From the NCBI RefSeq assembly GCF_024734385.1, contig NZ_JANHAP010000002.1:1-64000 (forward strand): a stretch of DNA of 64,000 nucleotides. Reading direction: 5' to 3'. The notes below the pieces were generated by a model that worked only from the letters and a program-made list of their open reading frames with translations, was not told the origin of the DNA and ran no database searches. This DNA comes from Dasania sp. GY-MA-18. Its GTDB lineage: Bacteria > Pseudomonadota > Gammaproteobacteria > Pseudomonadales > Dasaniaceae. The position numbers were made by a program, and so were the translations under genes. Positions 17,510 through 27,306 of the stretch are shown here, piece by piece. How positions within the stretch are numbered: the stretch's first letter is position 1; every line of letters starts with the position of its first letter.

Positions 17510-18208
17510 TTATGATCGAGACTTTATAGGTTTTTTAGCCGTTGTAATCCCAGCTTCACTTAAATAAAACATAGTATCTATTTGCGTGACTATGCGGCGT
17601 AAGTAACTGGGGGATATTTGCTGCATGGCGGATAGGGTTTTAATTACCAGCATATGGGCATTGAGTGGCCCCGGTTCGCCTTGGGGTGTTTCGTTAATGA
17701 CCTGTTTAATAAAGTTTTCGGTGTTCAGTTCGGCTGCGGTTTGCTGGTAAATTTCCATGGCGGTGCGCGGGCTATTGCTGGCGGGGCTGGCCATGAGTTT
17801 ATCTTCCTGCTGGCGCAGGTTGGCTTCTAAGCTGTTGTTGTGGGGGGCGGCGGTTTGCAGGTTTTTTTCGTGCAGTGCGCGGCTGAGTTCAGCCAGTGCT
17901 GAGCTGCTGGCTGCCGGGCTGTTTGCTTTGCTGGGGGCAGCCAGTGATTTTAATTCGCCTATGGCGGCGATGGCTTTTGTTTTTAACGCCAGTTGCAGGG
18001 CTTGGTTTTTGCCTTCAGCTTTGCGAAGCAGGGCCTGTATATAAAAAAAGCGCGTGGGGTGGTGTTGATCGTATTGCTCTGTTTTTAGTTGTTGCAGCAG
18101 CATGTCGATAAGCTCAGGCTTTTGCTGCAAGTCTTCGGCGCTTAGCATGGTGAGGCTGTCGGCGTTATGGGGCTGATAGTTTTTTGCAGTGCTGTTGTTG
18201 CCCGACAT
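17510..18208 (-). CDS. DUF2894-like protein, last gene of the MotA/OmpA-like operon
   Basis: The 232-residue soluble protein is helical and rich in Gln, Ala, Leu and Ser, with no signal peptide. Blocks such as ELIDMLLQQLKTEQYDQHH and ARFFYIQALLRKAEGK-like text near the N-terminus, and a C-terminal LSAMQQISPSYLRRIVTQID, match my memory of DUF2894. That family occurs next to DUF802 and DUF3348 genes. The start codon overlaps the OmpA-like stop by one base (TAATG), so translation is coupled. The role is unknown; it is probably a cytosolic partner of the channel complex. Confidence 0.65.
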   Translation of the reverse strand: MSGNNSTAKNYQPHNADSLTMLSAEDLQQKPELIDMLLQQLKTEQYDQHHPTRFFYIQALLRKAEGKNQALQLALKTKAIAAIGELKSLAAPSKANSPAASSSALAELSRALHEKNLQTAAPHNNSLEANLRQQEDKLMASPASNSPRTAMEIYQQTAAELNTENFIKQVINETPQGEPGPLNAHMLVIKTLSAMQQISPSYLRRIVTQIDTMFYLSEAGITTAKKPIKSRS

Positions 18209-18846
18209 TACTTGGCCGCCAATGCGTTGCTGTTTTTGGGCACGGGTGCCATTTCTACGCGGCGGTTTTTAGAGCGCCCGGCCTTATCTTGGTTACTGGC
18301 CACCGGTTGCTGGGCACCAAAGGCCGCGGCAAACACCATATTGGCGGGCATGCCTTCTTCTATTAAAGCGCGGGTAACGGTTAAGGCGCGCTGGGCGGAG
18401 AGCTCCCAGTTATCGGCAAAGTGTAGGTTGCCTTGTTGTATAGGTAGGTCATCGGTAAAACCGCTAATCATTAAAATTTCGTTGCGCTCGTTTAGGTAAA
18501 CATTTAAGGGGTTTACCAAGCTGGTGAGTAATTCGCGGCCTGAGTCTTGTAGCTCTGCAGAGTTAGAGGAAAATAACACGCTGCCACTAATACCTATGCG
18601 GCCATTGTTAAGCGTTACCCGGCCGGAAGAGAGTGGGCCAGCTAGGGCGGATTCTAACGCCATGCGTCTTTGTTCGGCTTGCTCGCGTTTGCTGATTTCT
18701 TCTTCCAGGGATTTTGACAGCTCCAGCTGAAAACCTAATACCCAAATTAAAATTAAAACGAACACGCCTACCAGGCCAGACATTAAGTCGCCAAAAATTG
18801 CCCACACCGGTGGGGAGGCATTGTTATGGTCATTAAGTGCTGACAT
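18208..18846 (-). CDS. MotB/OmpA-like protein (ZorB-like stator partner)
   Basis: The 212-residue protein has one N-terminal membrane helix (about 16-38), FGDLMSGLVGVFVLILIW. Its Asp20 sits where MotB and ZorB carry the ion-binding aspartate. A short coiled coil (about 43-68) leads to a C-terminal OmpA peptidoglycan-binding domain: NWELSAQRALTVTRALIEEG, FGAQQP and the RSKNRRVEM end. It is thus the cell-wall-anchored half of an ion-driven stator. Its gene overlaps both neighbours by one base (TAATG junctions). The partner is the long MotA/ExbB-like protein encoded just upstream. Confidence 0.85.
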   Translation of the reverse strand: MSALNDHNNASPPVWAIFGDLMSGLVGVFVLILIWVLGFQLELSKSLEEEISKREQAEQRRMALESALAGPLSSGRVTLNNGRIGISGSVLFSSNSAELQDSGRELLTSLVNPLNVYLNERNEILMISGFTDDLPIQQGNLHFADNWELSAQRALTVTRALIEEGMPANMVFAAAFGAQQPVASNQDKAGRSKNRRVEMAPVPKNSNALAAK

Positions 18847-21266
18847 TAAGCAACCTCAGCTTCTGCATTGCTGGTGTTTTTGCCTAGGCCACGTATTTCA
18901 TCAAACATGGCTTTTTGCGAGACTATGCTGTGGTCGATAATGTCGCGGGCTTGTGCCACATAATAGGCCAGCTGTTCGTCGCTGCGCTGTGAGCTTTGGT
19001 TGAGGCTGTTTTCTATGCTGTTGAGGTTTTCAATCAGGCCGCTGTTGGATTCATCAAAACGTTGTACGGCTTGATTAAAGGCTTCAGCCATACTGGCCAT
19101 TTCCACGGCGTTGCCGCTAAATTCTACTGAGGTGTCGGCCAGGCTGCTAACTTGTTGCTGCACTTGTTGTTGGAATTGCTCGCCCACTTTTTCCAGCATT
19201 TGTTCAGAGGCTTGCACTAACTGGGTGATGGCAGCTTGTTGTTCGCTGCTGGAGGCGACTAGCGAGGCAGAGAGTTTATCCAGCTCTAGCATAATGCCGT
19301 TGCGCTCTTCTAATAAGTTGTTTTCGCGCTCTATATTTTTGGCGACTTGATCGCGTAATTGTTCTATTACCTCGGCGGCGGCCTTGGGTGTTTTTGAGGC
19401 CAGCGCTATAAGCTCAGTCATAGGCTGCTCTAAGCCTTGGCCTAACACATTTAGGTGCTCGGTGACTTTGCTTTCTAACTCGGCTAAGCGTGCTATGGCT
19501 GCCTGGCCGCGCTGGGCTTCATCTTCTCGCAGGCTGCTTAATGAGTTGCTCAAGGTTTCGCTAATGTTGTTGAGGCGTTGCTCAAAGCTACTTAGCCACT
19601 GGCTCTCGCTATCGCTGCGGGTTTTTACTAGTTCTTCGGTGCTGGCGACTAGTGAGCTGATTTGCGCTAGGTTTTGCTGGGTGTTGCTGCTTAATTGTTC
19701 AGCCAGTTGTTCGCTAAGTTCATCGGCGCGCTGTTGGTGCTGGCTTAGCCAATGTTGCTCTGCTGCTGCGCGGGAGTGGATGATTTGCTCTGCGCTGGCC
19801 AGTAATTGGTTCATTTGCTCCAGGTTTTGCTGGGCGTTGGCACCTAGTTGCTGGTTGAGTTGTTGATACTGTTGCTCAGCCTGTTGGCGGTAATCGCTTA
19901 GCCATTGCTGCTCAGATTGGCTGCGGCTTGCCACTAGCTGCTCTGAGCTGGCGATTAGCTGCGTAATTTGCGCGATAGTATTGGCGGCATGGGCGCTTAA
20001 TTGCTCGCTGAGTTTTTCGCTGCTGCTGTTTAAGCTATGGGTAATCGCCTGCTGCTGTTCGCGGGTTTGCTGGTTGGCTTGCTGCCATTGCTCATTAAGG
20101 CTGGCGCTGCTGTTGGCAAACTCGCTGGCGATACTTTGTACGGTTTCTTTTTGGCTGGTGGTGACTTGTTTTAATTCTTCGACTAGTTGTTGGCTGGCGC
20201 TGGTAAATTGCTGGTTAGCTGCTAGGTTGAGTTGCTCAAAGTTTTCTGTCCACTGTTGTAGCTTGGCTTGGTCGTGTTCTAGCTGTTGCTGTTGCCAGTT
20301 GCTGCGCAGCTCTGAAAGTTGTTGTTGCACGGTGTTGTTTAAAGTTTGATGGGTGTTGCTGGTTTCGGCTTTAATTTCCGCCATCATATTTTGAATAATG
20401 GGTTTAATATTTTCGCCTGCCAGTTTGCCGCTTTCCGCTAGGGTCTGTTTCAGCGAGGCATCAATAGAGTTAGCCAGCTCGCTGTAATTGGCGCTAACAG
20501 ACTCGTGAAAAGCTTGCTGCTGGGCGGTTAGGCTCTGTTCTATGTTTGCGCTCATGGTGACTAGTTTATCGGCTAACACATTGAGCTTGTCGGCCACATC
20601 GGGCAGGGCGGTGGCTTGCACTTGTAGTGCGTTGTAGGTTTGCTGTTTGTTGTGTGCTAGCGAAAAGTTTTTAAAGGCTTTAGTAATTTGGCTGTCTAAT
20701 TGCTCGGTATAGGCTATGCGCTCTTTGCGGCTAAGGGTAGACATTAAGCCCAGCATGGCTGAGGCGGCAACGCCAGCCACTGAGGTGCCAAAGGCTAAGC
20801 CTAGGCCCTGAATCGGGGCGGCTAAGCCTGCGCGTATGGCTTGTAATTCGGTAGTGCCTTCCAGGGCGGTGACAGCGCCTTTTAAGGTATCCACCATACC
20901 CAAAAAAGTGCCCAGCAGGCCTAGCATCACTAATAGGCCTATTAGGTAAGGGGTAATAAGTGGTGCCGGTAGGCCGCTGTTTTGGCCTTCTATGCGGGCG
21001 CGCACAGGGTTGATTAAATGGCCATCTAATTTTTCTAGCCATAGGTTTAAATTTTCCACCGGCCCAGATATTTGATTTAAGGCCTTGTGTAAGCTGGCTG
21101 ACTGTTGCCGATACTGAAATAGCTCAAAGGCACCTATGCAATAGGCAAAGGCAATCAGCAGGGTTACCGACAACGCCAGTGCGTTGCTGCCTACAAAGCT
21201 GCTGCTCATCCAAATGATGGCTGTAGCCCCTAGCAAAAATGCGGCGGTAAATAAAAATCTAGTCAT
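18846..21266 (-). CDS. MotA/TolQ/ExbB-like channel with long coiled-coil tail (DUF802-like)
   Basis: The 806-residue protein has four membrane helices (about 4-22, 29-48, 103-125, 151-176). The last two carry the MotA/ExbB-like core GLLGTFLGMVDTLKG and GLGLAFGTSVAGVAASAMLG. The remaining 600 or so residues are a Gln/Ser/Leu-rich coiled coil without membrane segments. It includes three tandem copies of a 51-residue unit (about 432-482, 483-533, 534-579), each with an EQxWLS-like core. The layout equals that of ZorA: a proton-channel stator with a long cytoplasmic tail. The C-terminal part resembles DUF802. The gene overlaps the DUF3348-like start region by 8 bases and the OmpA-like gene by one. 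Confidence 0.82.
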   Translation of the reverse strand: MTRFLFTAAFLLGATAIIWMSSSFVGSNALALSVTLLIAFAYCIGAFELFQYRQQSASLHKALNQISGPVENLNLWLEKLDGHLINPVRARIEGQNSGLPAPLITPYLIGLLVMLGLLGTFLGMVDTLKGAVTALEGTTELQAIRAGLAAPIQGLGLAFGTSVAGVAASAMLGLMSTLSRKERIAYTEQLDSQITKAFKNFSLAHNKQQTYNALQVQATALPDVADKLNVLADKLVTMSANIEQSLTAQQQAFHESVSANYSELANSIDASLKQTLAESGKLAGENIKPIIQNMMAEIKAETSNTHQTLNNTVQQQLSELRSNWQQQQLEHDQAKLQQWTENFEQLNLAANQQFTSASQQLVEELKQVTTSQKETVQSIASEFANSSASLNEQWQQANQQTREQQQAITHSLNSSSEKLSEQLSAHAANTIAQITQLIASSEQLVASRSQSEQQWLSDYRQQAEQQYQQLNQQLGANAQQNLEQMNQLLASAEQIIHSRAAAEQHWLSQHQQRADELSEQLAEQLSSNTQQNLAQISSLVASTEELVKTRSDSESQWLSSFEQRLNNISETLSNSLSSLREDEAQRGQAAIARLAELESKVTEHLNVLGQGLEQPMTELIALASKTPKAAAEVIEQLRDQVAKNIERENNLLEERNGIMLELDKLSASLVASSSEQQAAITQLVQASEQMLEKVGEQFQQQVQQQVSSLADTSVEFSGNAVEMASMAEAFNQAVQRFDESNSGLIENLNSIENSLNQSSQRSDEQLAYYVAQARDIIDHSIVSQKAMFDEIRGLGKNTSNAEAEVA

Positions 21267-21957
21267 TGCTTGTGCTTACCTGTTCGTTAACAGCTTCTAT
21301 TAAGCCGTAAGTGGTTTGTAATCGGGCGTCTAATTCGGCGAGTAATAATTGTTGCAACTCTTGGCAAAAATTACTGATGGCGCTTTCAAAATTATCGTCG
21401 CTATGTTGCTGCCAATACTGAAAACGCTGATCTAAATGATTAGGGATGCTGCTAAAACTTCTTTTTATGTGATTGCTCAAAATATCGCTCATGGCGCTGT
21501 CTAACGTGCACAGCTGTTTTAAATGGGGCGAAATATCTGCGGCGGCATCTTTAATTAAAATATGCAGCTTATACACTTGCCCGGCTAACTCGGTTTGCAC
21601 ATTAATATAAAAGCGTTTTAAATCGGTCAGCGGTTTTTCGGTGTCTTGATGAATGCTGGGCAGTTGAAATCGGCGTCGGGTTTCGCTGCCATCAAAACAA
21701 GCGGCAATAAATTGAACCAGCTGGTTGTGCTGCTCTAAAAATAAATCCTGTATACCTTGGTCGCTGCTAGCTGCTGGTTGCGGTTTAACTTTTAAGGGGG
21801 CAGAGGATAAAACCAGCGAGCCGGGCAGGCCTATTAGCTCGCCTACGCGCTCGGCAAAATTTTGCTGTGAGGGTTTGTGCTGGCTGACCCCTAAGCTGCT
21901 GAGATAGTTGCTTAGCCTAGATCCTTTGCGGTTGGTATGTAATGCGGGTTTAGTCAT
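21259..21957 (-). CDS. DUF3348-like protein, first gene of the MotA/OmpA-like operon
   Basis: The 232-residue soluble protein has no signal peptide. Visible blocks are SNYLSSLGVS, AERVGELIGLPGSLVLSSAP, LFLEQHNQLVQFIAACFDG and RFQYWQQHSDDNFESAISNFCQELQQLLLAELDARLQTTYGLIEA. I recall this set as DUF3348, a family co-encoded with DUF802 and OmpA proteins. The gene leads a four-gene, overlapping operon, divergent from aroA. It is likely a cytosolic factor that works with the stator-like complex; the biochemical role is not known. Confidence 0.68.
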   Translation of the reverse strand: MTKPALHTNRKGSRLSNYLSSLGVSQHKPSQQNFAERVGELIGLPGSLVLSSAPLKVKPQPAASSDQGIQDLFLEQHNQLVQFIAACFDGSETRRRFQLPSIHQDTEKPLTDLKRFYINVQTELAGQVYKLHILIKDAAADISPHLKQLCTLDSAMSDILSNHIKRSFSSIPNHLDQRFQYWQQHSDDNFESAISNFCQELQQLLLAELDARLQTTYGLIEAVNEQVSTSND

Positions 21958-22348
21958 ATAAAAGAATGATTGCCGTGCCCGCTCTATAGCGATGGGTGGG
22001 TTTAAGTGCTGAGTTTAAGTGTGCGGTTAATAAAATCGCTATGGCTGCCTTATGCTAGCGCTGGTTGTTTTTTGTACTTTGGCGGTTTTTTTGGCTGCAG
22101 CATTATCGCTTTTTGGCGATGATTATCAAGGGCGTATTTATAGGCTTGGGTTGGCTGAAAAGTGAGCGCAGCACTGGCTGCGCGCTTTGCTGAGTGCGTT
22201 CGCCTGTTAAATTCAGTACAATTTGCGCCTTGTTTCTACACGCTATATTAGCTGGCTGATAAATAGCCATGTCATAGCCGCTACTTAGTATTCATGTTTT
22301 ATAAATTGCTGTGTTTTAACAGCCGCTTAATGGAAGGTATTTCTGCCC
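21958..22348. other. Divergent intergenic region between DUF3348-like gene and aroA
   Basis: These 391 bases hold no ORF I can support. They must carry promoters for both directions. A short GC-rich hairpin (GCGCAGC / GCTGCGC near 22163-22181) is the only structure seen. Confidence 0.5.
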
Positions 22349-23665
22349 GTGAAATTTATAGCTAGCCCAGGTGGGCAACTCTCCGGTGATATTCGTGTGG
22401 CGGGGGATAAGTCTATTTCTCATCGCTCTATTATGTTGAGCTCTTTGGCCGAAGGTGTTACCGAGGTGAGTGGCTTTTTAGAGGGCGAAGATGCCTTGGC
22501 CACTTTAAATGCCTTTCGAGCTATGGGTGTGCAGATAGATGGCCCGGTGGATGGCAAGGTGACTATACAGGGCGTGGGCCTGCACGGCTTGAAGGCGCCA
22601 GAAGGGGAGTTATATGTAGGTAACTCCGGCACCTCTATGCGCCTGCTGGCGGGCATCGCGGCAGGGCAGGATTTTACCGTGACCATGACCGGTGATGTGT
22701 CGCTATCCAAGCGCCCTATGGAGCGTGTCGCTGCGCCTTTGCGTTTAATGGGGGTAGAGGTAGAGACCCAAGAGGGCGGCAGGCCGCCGCTGGTTATTAA
22801 CGGCAAGGGTAAGCTCAAGGCCATACATTATGACTTGCCTATGGCCAGTGCCCAGGTGAAGTCCTGTGTGTTGTTAGCCGGTTTATATGCCGAGGGCGAA
22901 ACCTCTACTACCGAGCCAGCCCCTACCCGCGACCACACTGAGCGCATGCTTAATGGTTTTGGTTATCCGGTAGCGGTAGAGGGTGCTACGGCCCGCCTGC
23001 AAGGTGGTGGCAAGCTTAGCGCTATGCATATAGATGTACCTGCGGATATTTCATCGGCGGCCTTTTTTATGGTGGCGGCGACTATTACCCCTGGCTCGCA
23101 AATTATTTTGCAGCATGTTGGCATTAACCCCACCCGCGATGGCGTCATTAATATACTGCGTTTAATGGGGGCGGATATCACCTTATTAAATGAGCGCGTA
23201 GTGGGCGGTGAGCCGGTGGCCGATATACGGGTGCGCTCGGCTGAGCTGGTGGGCATTGATATACCCGTCGAGCAAGTGCCGCTGGCTATAGATGAGTTCC
23301 CTGTGTTGTTTGTGGCGGCCGCCTGCGCCCAGGGCACGACTACCTTAACCGGTGCTGAAGAGCTGCGGGTTAAAGAGAGTGACCGTATTCAAGCCATGGC
23401 CGATGGCTTGCATATTTTGGGTGTTGATGCCCAGCCCACAGACGATGGCATAGTGATACAGGGCAGAGGTGCCGAGGAAGTGGTGTTTGGCGGTGGCGAG
23501 ATAGAAAGTCATCACGATCACCGTATTGCCATGTCTTTTGCGGTAGCGGGCTTGCGGGCTAGCGAGACTATTACGATTAATGGCTGCGATAACGTGGCCA
23601 CTTCTTTCCCTAATTTTGTTGCCTTGGCGCAAAAGGCCGGTTTTAAACTTGAGCAGGTTGATTAG
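22349..23665 (+). CDS. aroA: 3-phosphoshikimate 1-carboxyvinyltransferase (EPSP synthase)
   Basis: The 438-residue enzyme transfers enolpyruvate from PEP to shikimate-3-phosphate, step six of the shikimate pathway. The conserved [17 protein letters not shown] (about 20-36), [15 protein letters not shown] (about 88-102), the [10 protein letters not shown] and [10 protein letters not shown] blocks, the substrate-binding [12 protein letters not shown] (about 346-357) and [15 protein letters not shown] (about 390-404) are all present. Translation starts at GTG with GGAAGGT ten bases upstream. It is followed after four bases by cmk, the usual gammaproteobacterial order, though the upstream gyrA-serC-pheA-tyrA genes are absent here. 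Confidence 0.97.
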   Translation: MKFIASPGGQLSGDIRVAGDKSISHRSIMLSSLAEGVTEVSGFLEGEDALATLNAFRAMGVQIDGPVDGKVTIQGVGLHGLKAPEGELYVGNSGTSMRLLAGIAAGQDFTVTMTGDVSLSKRPMERVAAPLRLMGVEVETQEGGRPPLVINGKGKLKAIHYDLPMASAQVKSCVLLAGLYAEGETSTTEPAPTRDHTERMLNGFGYPVAVEGATARLQGGGKLSAMHIDVPADISSAAFFMVAATITPGSQIILQHVGINPTRDGVINILRLMGADITLLNERVVGGEPVADIRVRSAELVGIDIPVEQVPLAIDEFPVLFVAAACAQGTTTLTGAEELRVKESDRIQAMADGLHILGVDAQPTDDGIVIQGRGAEEVVFGGGEIESHHDHRIAMSFAVAGLRASETITINGCDNVATSFPNFVALAQKAGFKLEQVD

Positions 23666-23669
23666 GCCC

Positions 23670-24359
23670 ATGGCAGAGCAAGGCGAATTTAAACAGATTG
23701 TAACGGTTGATGGCCCCAGTGGCTCGGGCAAGGGCAGCTTATGCCAGCTGTTGGCCAAAGAGCTGGGCTGGCATTTATTAGATAGCGGCGCGCTATACCG
23801 CATAGTCGGCTTGGCCGCGCAGCAGCAGGGCGTTAGCTTTGATGATGAAACGGCGTTGGCGCAGCTGGCGGCTAATTTACAGGTTGAGTTTAAACCCGGC
23901 GCGCCCGGCGAGCCTGCGGCAGTATTGCTGGAGGGTAAAGATATTAGCCAGCAGGTGCGCGCCGAAACCACTGGCGCCTTGGCCTCTAAAGTGGCGGTTT
24001 ATAACGGCGTGCGCGACGCCTTATTGGCTTTGCAGCGCAGCTTTGCCAAAGCGCCCGGTTTGGTGGCCGATGGCCGCGATATGGGTACGGTGGTTTTCCC
24101 CCATGCCCCCACTAAAATTTACCTCACCGCCAGCGCCGAAGAGCGCGCCAATAGGCGCTATAAACAGTTGAAAGCCGCTGGCCAAAGTGTTAATCTCGCC
24201 GCGCTTTTGGAAGACATCCAAGCCAGAGACGATCGCGATATGAATCGCGCCGTCGCTCCGCTAAAGCCTGCAGTTGATGCTGTCGTAATTGATAGCTCTG
24301 TAATGGGTATTAATGATGTTTATAATCAGGTGATGATTGAGATCAATAAATCTCTTTAA
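23670..24359 (+). CDS. cmk: Cytidylate kinase
   Basis: The 229-residue kinase phosphorylates CMP and dCMP. The P-loop GPSGSGKG (about 14-21), LDSGALYRI, the [13 protein letters not shown] block and RAxRRYKQL-like lid NRRYKQL (about 155-161) followed by [13 protein letters not shown] are typical of bacterial Cmk. The ATG at 23670 is chosen; an upstream in-frame extension would overlap aroA heavily. The gene sits between aroA and rpsA as in many Gammaproteobacteria. Confidence 0.96.
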   Translation: MAEQGEFKQIVTVDGPSGSGKGSLCQLLAKELGWHLLDSGALYRIVGLAAQQQGVSFDDETALAQLAANLQVEFKPGAPGEPAAVLLEGKDISQQVRAETTGALASKVAVYNGVRDALLALQRSFAKAPGLVADGRDMGTVVFPHAPTKIYLTASAEERANRRYKQLKAAGQSVNLAALLEDIQARDDRDMNRAVAPLKPAVDAVVIDSSVMGINDVYNQVMIEINKSL

Positions 24360-24535
24360 GTGGCTGAGTATCAAAGGTTTTTTAACTTCTACGTTTATGG
24401 CGAAATATCAGCTTGTAGCCGCTACGTAGGTTTTATCAAAATGGCCCATGTGTGCTGATCATGTGGAGAGCGCAAATTACTCAAGCCCCTAAGTGGCTGA
24501 TAATCACTGCGTTTGCTAAATAAAGAGTATTCCTA

Positions 24536-26206
24536 ATGGAAAATTTTGCTGAATTATTTGAAGAGTCGTTAACGACTCTTAACATGAAGCCTGGTTCAAT
24601 CGTAACCGGCGTAGTTATAGACATCGACAGTGACTGGGTCACAGTACACGCTGGCTTAAAGTCTGAAGGTGTTATCCCCCGTAGTGAATTCCTAAGCGAG
24701 AGCGGTGAGCTGTCTCTAGAAATTGGTGACGAAGTTCAAGTTGCCCTAGAAGCAGTAGAAGATGGCTTTGGTGCCACTAAACTGTCTCGTGAAAAAGCCA
24801 AACGCGCTGAAGCTTGGAAAGTACTTGAAGCTGCTTTCACTGCTGAAGAAGTGGTTAAAGGCGTTATCAACGGTAAAGTTAAAGGCGGTTTCACCGTTGA
24901 CGTTAACTCTATCCGTGCTTTCTTACCTGGTTCATTGGTTGACGTTCGCCCTGTTCGCGAAACAACTCACCTTGAAGGTAAAGAATTAGATTTCCGCGTA
25001 ATTAAATTAGATCAGAAGCGCAACAACGTTGTTGTTTCTCGCCGCGCTGTTCTTGAAGAAGCTAACTCTGCTGACCGTGATGCATTGCTTGCTACTTTAC
25101 AAGAAGGCCAAGCGGTTAAAGGTATCGTTAAAAACCTAACTGACTACGGTGCTTTCGTAGACTTAGGTGGTGTAGACGGCCTATTACACATTACCGATAT
25201 GGCTTGGAAGCGCATTAAGCACCCAAGTGAAATCGTAAACGTTGGTGACGAAATCGACGTTAAAATCCTTAAGTTTGACCGCGAGCGTAACCGCGTATCG
25301 CTAGGTCTTAAGCAATTGGGTGAAGATCCATGGTTGGCGATCACTGGTCGTTACCCAGAGGGTGCCAAAGTTAAGGCTAAAATCACTAACTTAACTGATT
25401 ACGGTTGTTTCGCCGAAATCGAAGAAGGTGTTGAAGGTTTGGTTCACGTTTCAGAAATGGATTGGACTAACAAAAACATACACCCATCTAAAGTTGTTAA
25501 CTTAGGTGATGAAGTTGAAGTAATGGTATTGGATATAGACGAAGAACGTCGTCGTATCTCATTGGGTATCAAGCAGTGTCAAGAAAACCCATGGGATGTA
25601 TTCGGTCGTGAATTCAACAAAGGCGACAAAATCTCTGGTGCTATTAAGTCTATCACTGACTTCGGTATCTTCATTGGCTTGGACGGCGCTATCGACGGCC
25701 TAGTTCACTTGTCTGACATCTCTTGGGATGAGACTGGCGAAGAAGCCGTACGCAAGTACAAGAAAGGTGACGAAATTGAAACTGTTATCCTTTCTGTAGA
25801 TCCTGAGCGCGAGCGTATCTCTTTAGGTATTAAGCAATTAGAGGAAGATCCTTTCTCTGAGTACCTAGCCGAGAACGACAAAGGCTCAATTGTTAAAGGT
25901 ACTGTTAAAGAAGTCGAAGCTAAGTCTGCGGTTATCACCTTAGCCGAAGGCATAGAAGGTACTTTAAAAGCCTCTGAAATCAGCCGTGAAAAAGTTGAAG
26001 ATGCACGCAATTCGTTGAAAGAAGGCGAAGAAGTAGAAGTGAAGATCATTTCTGCTGATCGCAAGAATCGCGCAATTGCCCTGTCTATCAAAGCGAAAGA
26101 CATTGCTGAAGAGAAAGAAGCGGTTAAGTCACATAAAGATGCCGCTCCAGAAGCTGCACCTACGACTATCGGTGACTTGATCAAAGCACAAATGAACAAA
26201 GACTAA
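24536..26206 (+). CDS. rpsA: 30S ribosomal protein S1
   Basis: The 556-residue protein has six tandem S1 (OB-fold) domains. Repeated [15 protein letters not shown], [10 protein letters not shown] and RISLGIKQ-type blocks begin at about residues 21, 108, 193, 279, 366 and 452. Length and layout equal E. coli S1. It unwinds and docks mRNA on the 30S subunit. Its codon use (many GAA, CGT, GTT) differs from neighbours, as expected for a very highly expressed gene. A 176-bp leader after cmk and a strong terminator afterwards suggest its own promoter and leader control. Confidence 0.98.
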   Translation: MENFAELFEESLTTLNMKPGSIVTGVVIDIDSDWVTVHAGLKSEGVIPRSEFLSESGELSLEIGDEVQVALEAVEDGFGATKLSREKAKRAEAWKVLEAAFTAEEVVKGVINGKVKGGFTVDVNSIRAFLPGSLVDVRPVRETTHLEGKELDFRVIKLDQKRNNVVVSRRAVLEEANSADRDALLATLQEGQAVKGIVKNLTDYGAFVDLGGVDGLLHITDMAWKRIKHPSEIVNVGDEIDVKILKFDRERNRVSLGLKQLGEDPWLAITGRYPEGAKVKAKITNLTDYGCFAEIEEGVEGLVHVSEMDWTNKNIHPSKVVNLGDEVEVMVLDIDEERRRISLGIKQCQENPWDVFGREFNKGDKISGAIKSITDFGIFIGLDGAIDGLVHLSDISWDETGEEAVRKYKKGDEIETVILSVDPERERISLGIKQLEEDPFSEYLAENDKGSIVKGTVKEVEAKSAVITLAEGIEGTLKASEISREKVEDARNSLKEGEEVEVKIISADRKNRAIALSIKAKDIAEEKEAVKSHKDAAPEAAPTTIGDLIKAQMNKD

Positions 26207-26230
26207 TATTTGATAGCTCTTTGAGTCATT

Positions 26231-26266
26231 AAAAAGCGCCTAGGCCCAAACCTAGGCGCTTTTTTT
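26231..26266 (+). terminator. Rho-independent terminator after rpsA
   Basis: AAAAAGCGCCTAGG (26231-26244) pairs with CCTAGGCGCTTTTT (26251-26264), followed by T. This is a strong hairpin 24 bases after the stop codon. Confidence 0.9.
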
Positions 26267-26542
26267 ATGTCTGCAGCTTCAGTGCTGGCTAAATATCCAC
26301 TATATTTCCGTTAAAAGTTGATTTTTAAGGCTTTTTTTGTTGATTTAGGCCTCAAATCACAGAAACAGGCTAGCGCTATGGTTTTTCTGTGCTAATCTTC
26401 ACTTATCTAAAATCTGTTTAGAAACAATTGCTTAGGGCTAATGTTAGGATTCAATAGGGTGCAGACATAATGTCGGCTCCCGGTAGTCGTTAAGCCCTTG
26501 CAACTAGCGAGCAGTGAATAAGAGAGATAACAGGAAACCAAT
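26267..26542. other. Intergenic region before ihfB
   Basis: This 276-bp region follows the rpsA terminator and precedes ihfB, so it should contain the ihfB promoter. I see no gene in it. Confidence 0.5.
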
Positions 26543-26836
26543 ATGACCAAGTCGGAGTTGATTGAGCGTATCGCTTCTCGTCAACAACAGTTGTCGGTTA
26601 AAGATGTGGAGCTAGCCATCAAAACCATTCTTGAGCAAATGTCACAGACATTGGCCATGGGTGAGCGCATAGAGATACGTGGCTTTGGTAGTTTTTCATT
26701 ACATTATCGCGAGCCGCGTTTGGGCCGTAACCCCAAAACGGGTGAAACCGTGCAGCTGGCTGGCAAGTACGTGCCGCATTTTAAGCCCGGCAAAGAAATG
26801 CGTGAGCGGGTTAATGAAAGCTTACACAAGCGTTAA
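26543..26836 (+). CDS. ihfB: Integration host factor subunit beta
   Basis: The 97-residue DNA-bending protein of the HU/IHF family. [11 protein letters not shown] opens the helical body; [30 protein letters not shown] is the DNA-binding arm with the RxGRNPxTG signature and its intercalating proline. It pairs with IHF-alpha. The gene follows rpsA as in most Gammaproteobacteria. IHF assists sigma-54 promoters, several of which occur in the flagellar cluster of this window. Confidence 0.97.
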   Translation: MTKSELIERIASRQQQLSVKDVELAIKTILEQMSQTLAMGERIEIRGFGSFSLHYREPRLGRNPKTGETVQLAGKYVPHFKPGKEMRERVNESLHKR

Positions 26837-26899
26837 AGGCTAAATATTACTGGCGGGGCTGTATTGCACCTTAGCATGGTTTGCCAGTAATCTATGTGG

Positions 26900-26930
26900 G
26901 CGGCGTGATCATTGGTCACGCCGCTTTTTT
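26900..26930 (+). terminator. Rho-independent terminator after ihfB
   Basis: GCGGCGTGA (26900-26908) pairs with TCACGCCGC (26916-26924), followed by six T. Confidence 0.85.
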
Positions 26931-26987
26931 GTGGATAAAGGCTATGCTGGGTATGTTGTTAATCAATTGTAAGGGAAGGAGGTAGCC

Positions 26988-27305
26988 GTGCGCTTATTGC
27001 TGCGCTTAGTGTTGCTGTTATTGTTATTGGCGGTGTTTTTGATTGGGGTGTTATTTACCCTGCAAAATGATACCCCCGTGCCATTAGATTTATTAATTCT
27101 ACAGCTGGATGCCCAGTGGTTGGCGCTGTGGGTACTGCTGGCCTTTGCCTTGGGTGGCTTGGCCGGGATGTTGGTGGGATTGCTGGGTTTGTGGCGCATC
27201 AAGCGCGAGCGTTATAGCTTAAAGCGCCAGTTACAGCAGGCTAATAAAGAGCTGGCCAAGCTGCGTGCTGGCAGCGCGGTAAAAGCCCCGGCGGCTAAGG
27301 CCTAA
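26988..27305 (+). CDS. lapA: LapA-domain inner-membrane protein
   Basis: The 105-residue protein starts at GTG preceded by GGAGGT. Two membrane helices (about 2-22 and 43-66) carry the family text VLFTLQNDTPVPLDLL and LGGLAGMLVGLLGLWRIKRE. A basic cytoplasmic helix finishes the protein. LapA partners LapB in controlling lipopolysaccharide synthesis (LpxC turnover) in E. coli. lapB follows after one base, the conserved arrangement. Confidence 0.9.
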   Translation: MRLLLRLVLLLLLLAVFLIGVLFTLQNDTPVPLDLLILQLDAQWLALWVLLAFALGGLAGMLVGLLGLWRIKRERYSLKRQLQQANKELAKLRAGSAVKAPAAKA

Positions 27306-27306
27306 C

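Noticed and set aside
19111-20349. Long plus-strand ORFs rich in Cys, Ser and Leu opposite the MotA-like gene
   Set aside because: They are antisense shadows of the Gln-rich coiled coil; their composition mirrors CAG/CTG codons.
17510-21957. Calling the operon a Zorya defence system
   Set aside because: No ZorC, ZorD or ZorE-like gene is present, and the flanking proteins are of other families. Only the stator pair is Zorya-like.
22160-22190. Terminator upstream of aroA
   Set aside because: The short GCGCAGC/GCTGCGC stem lacks a T-run and does not follow any gene on its strand.
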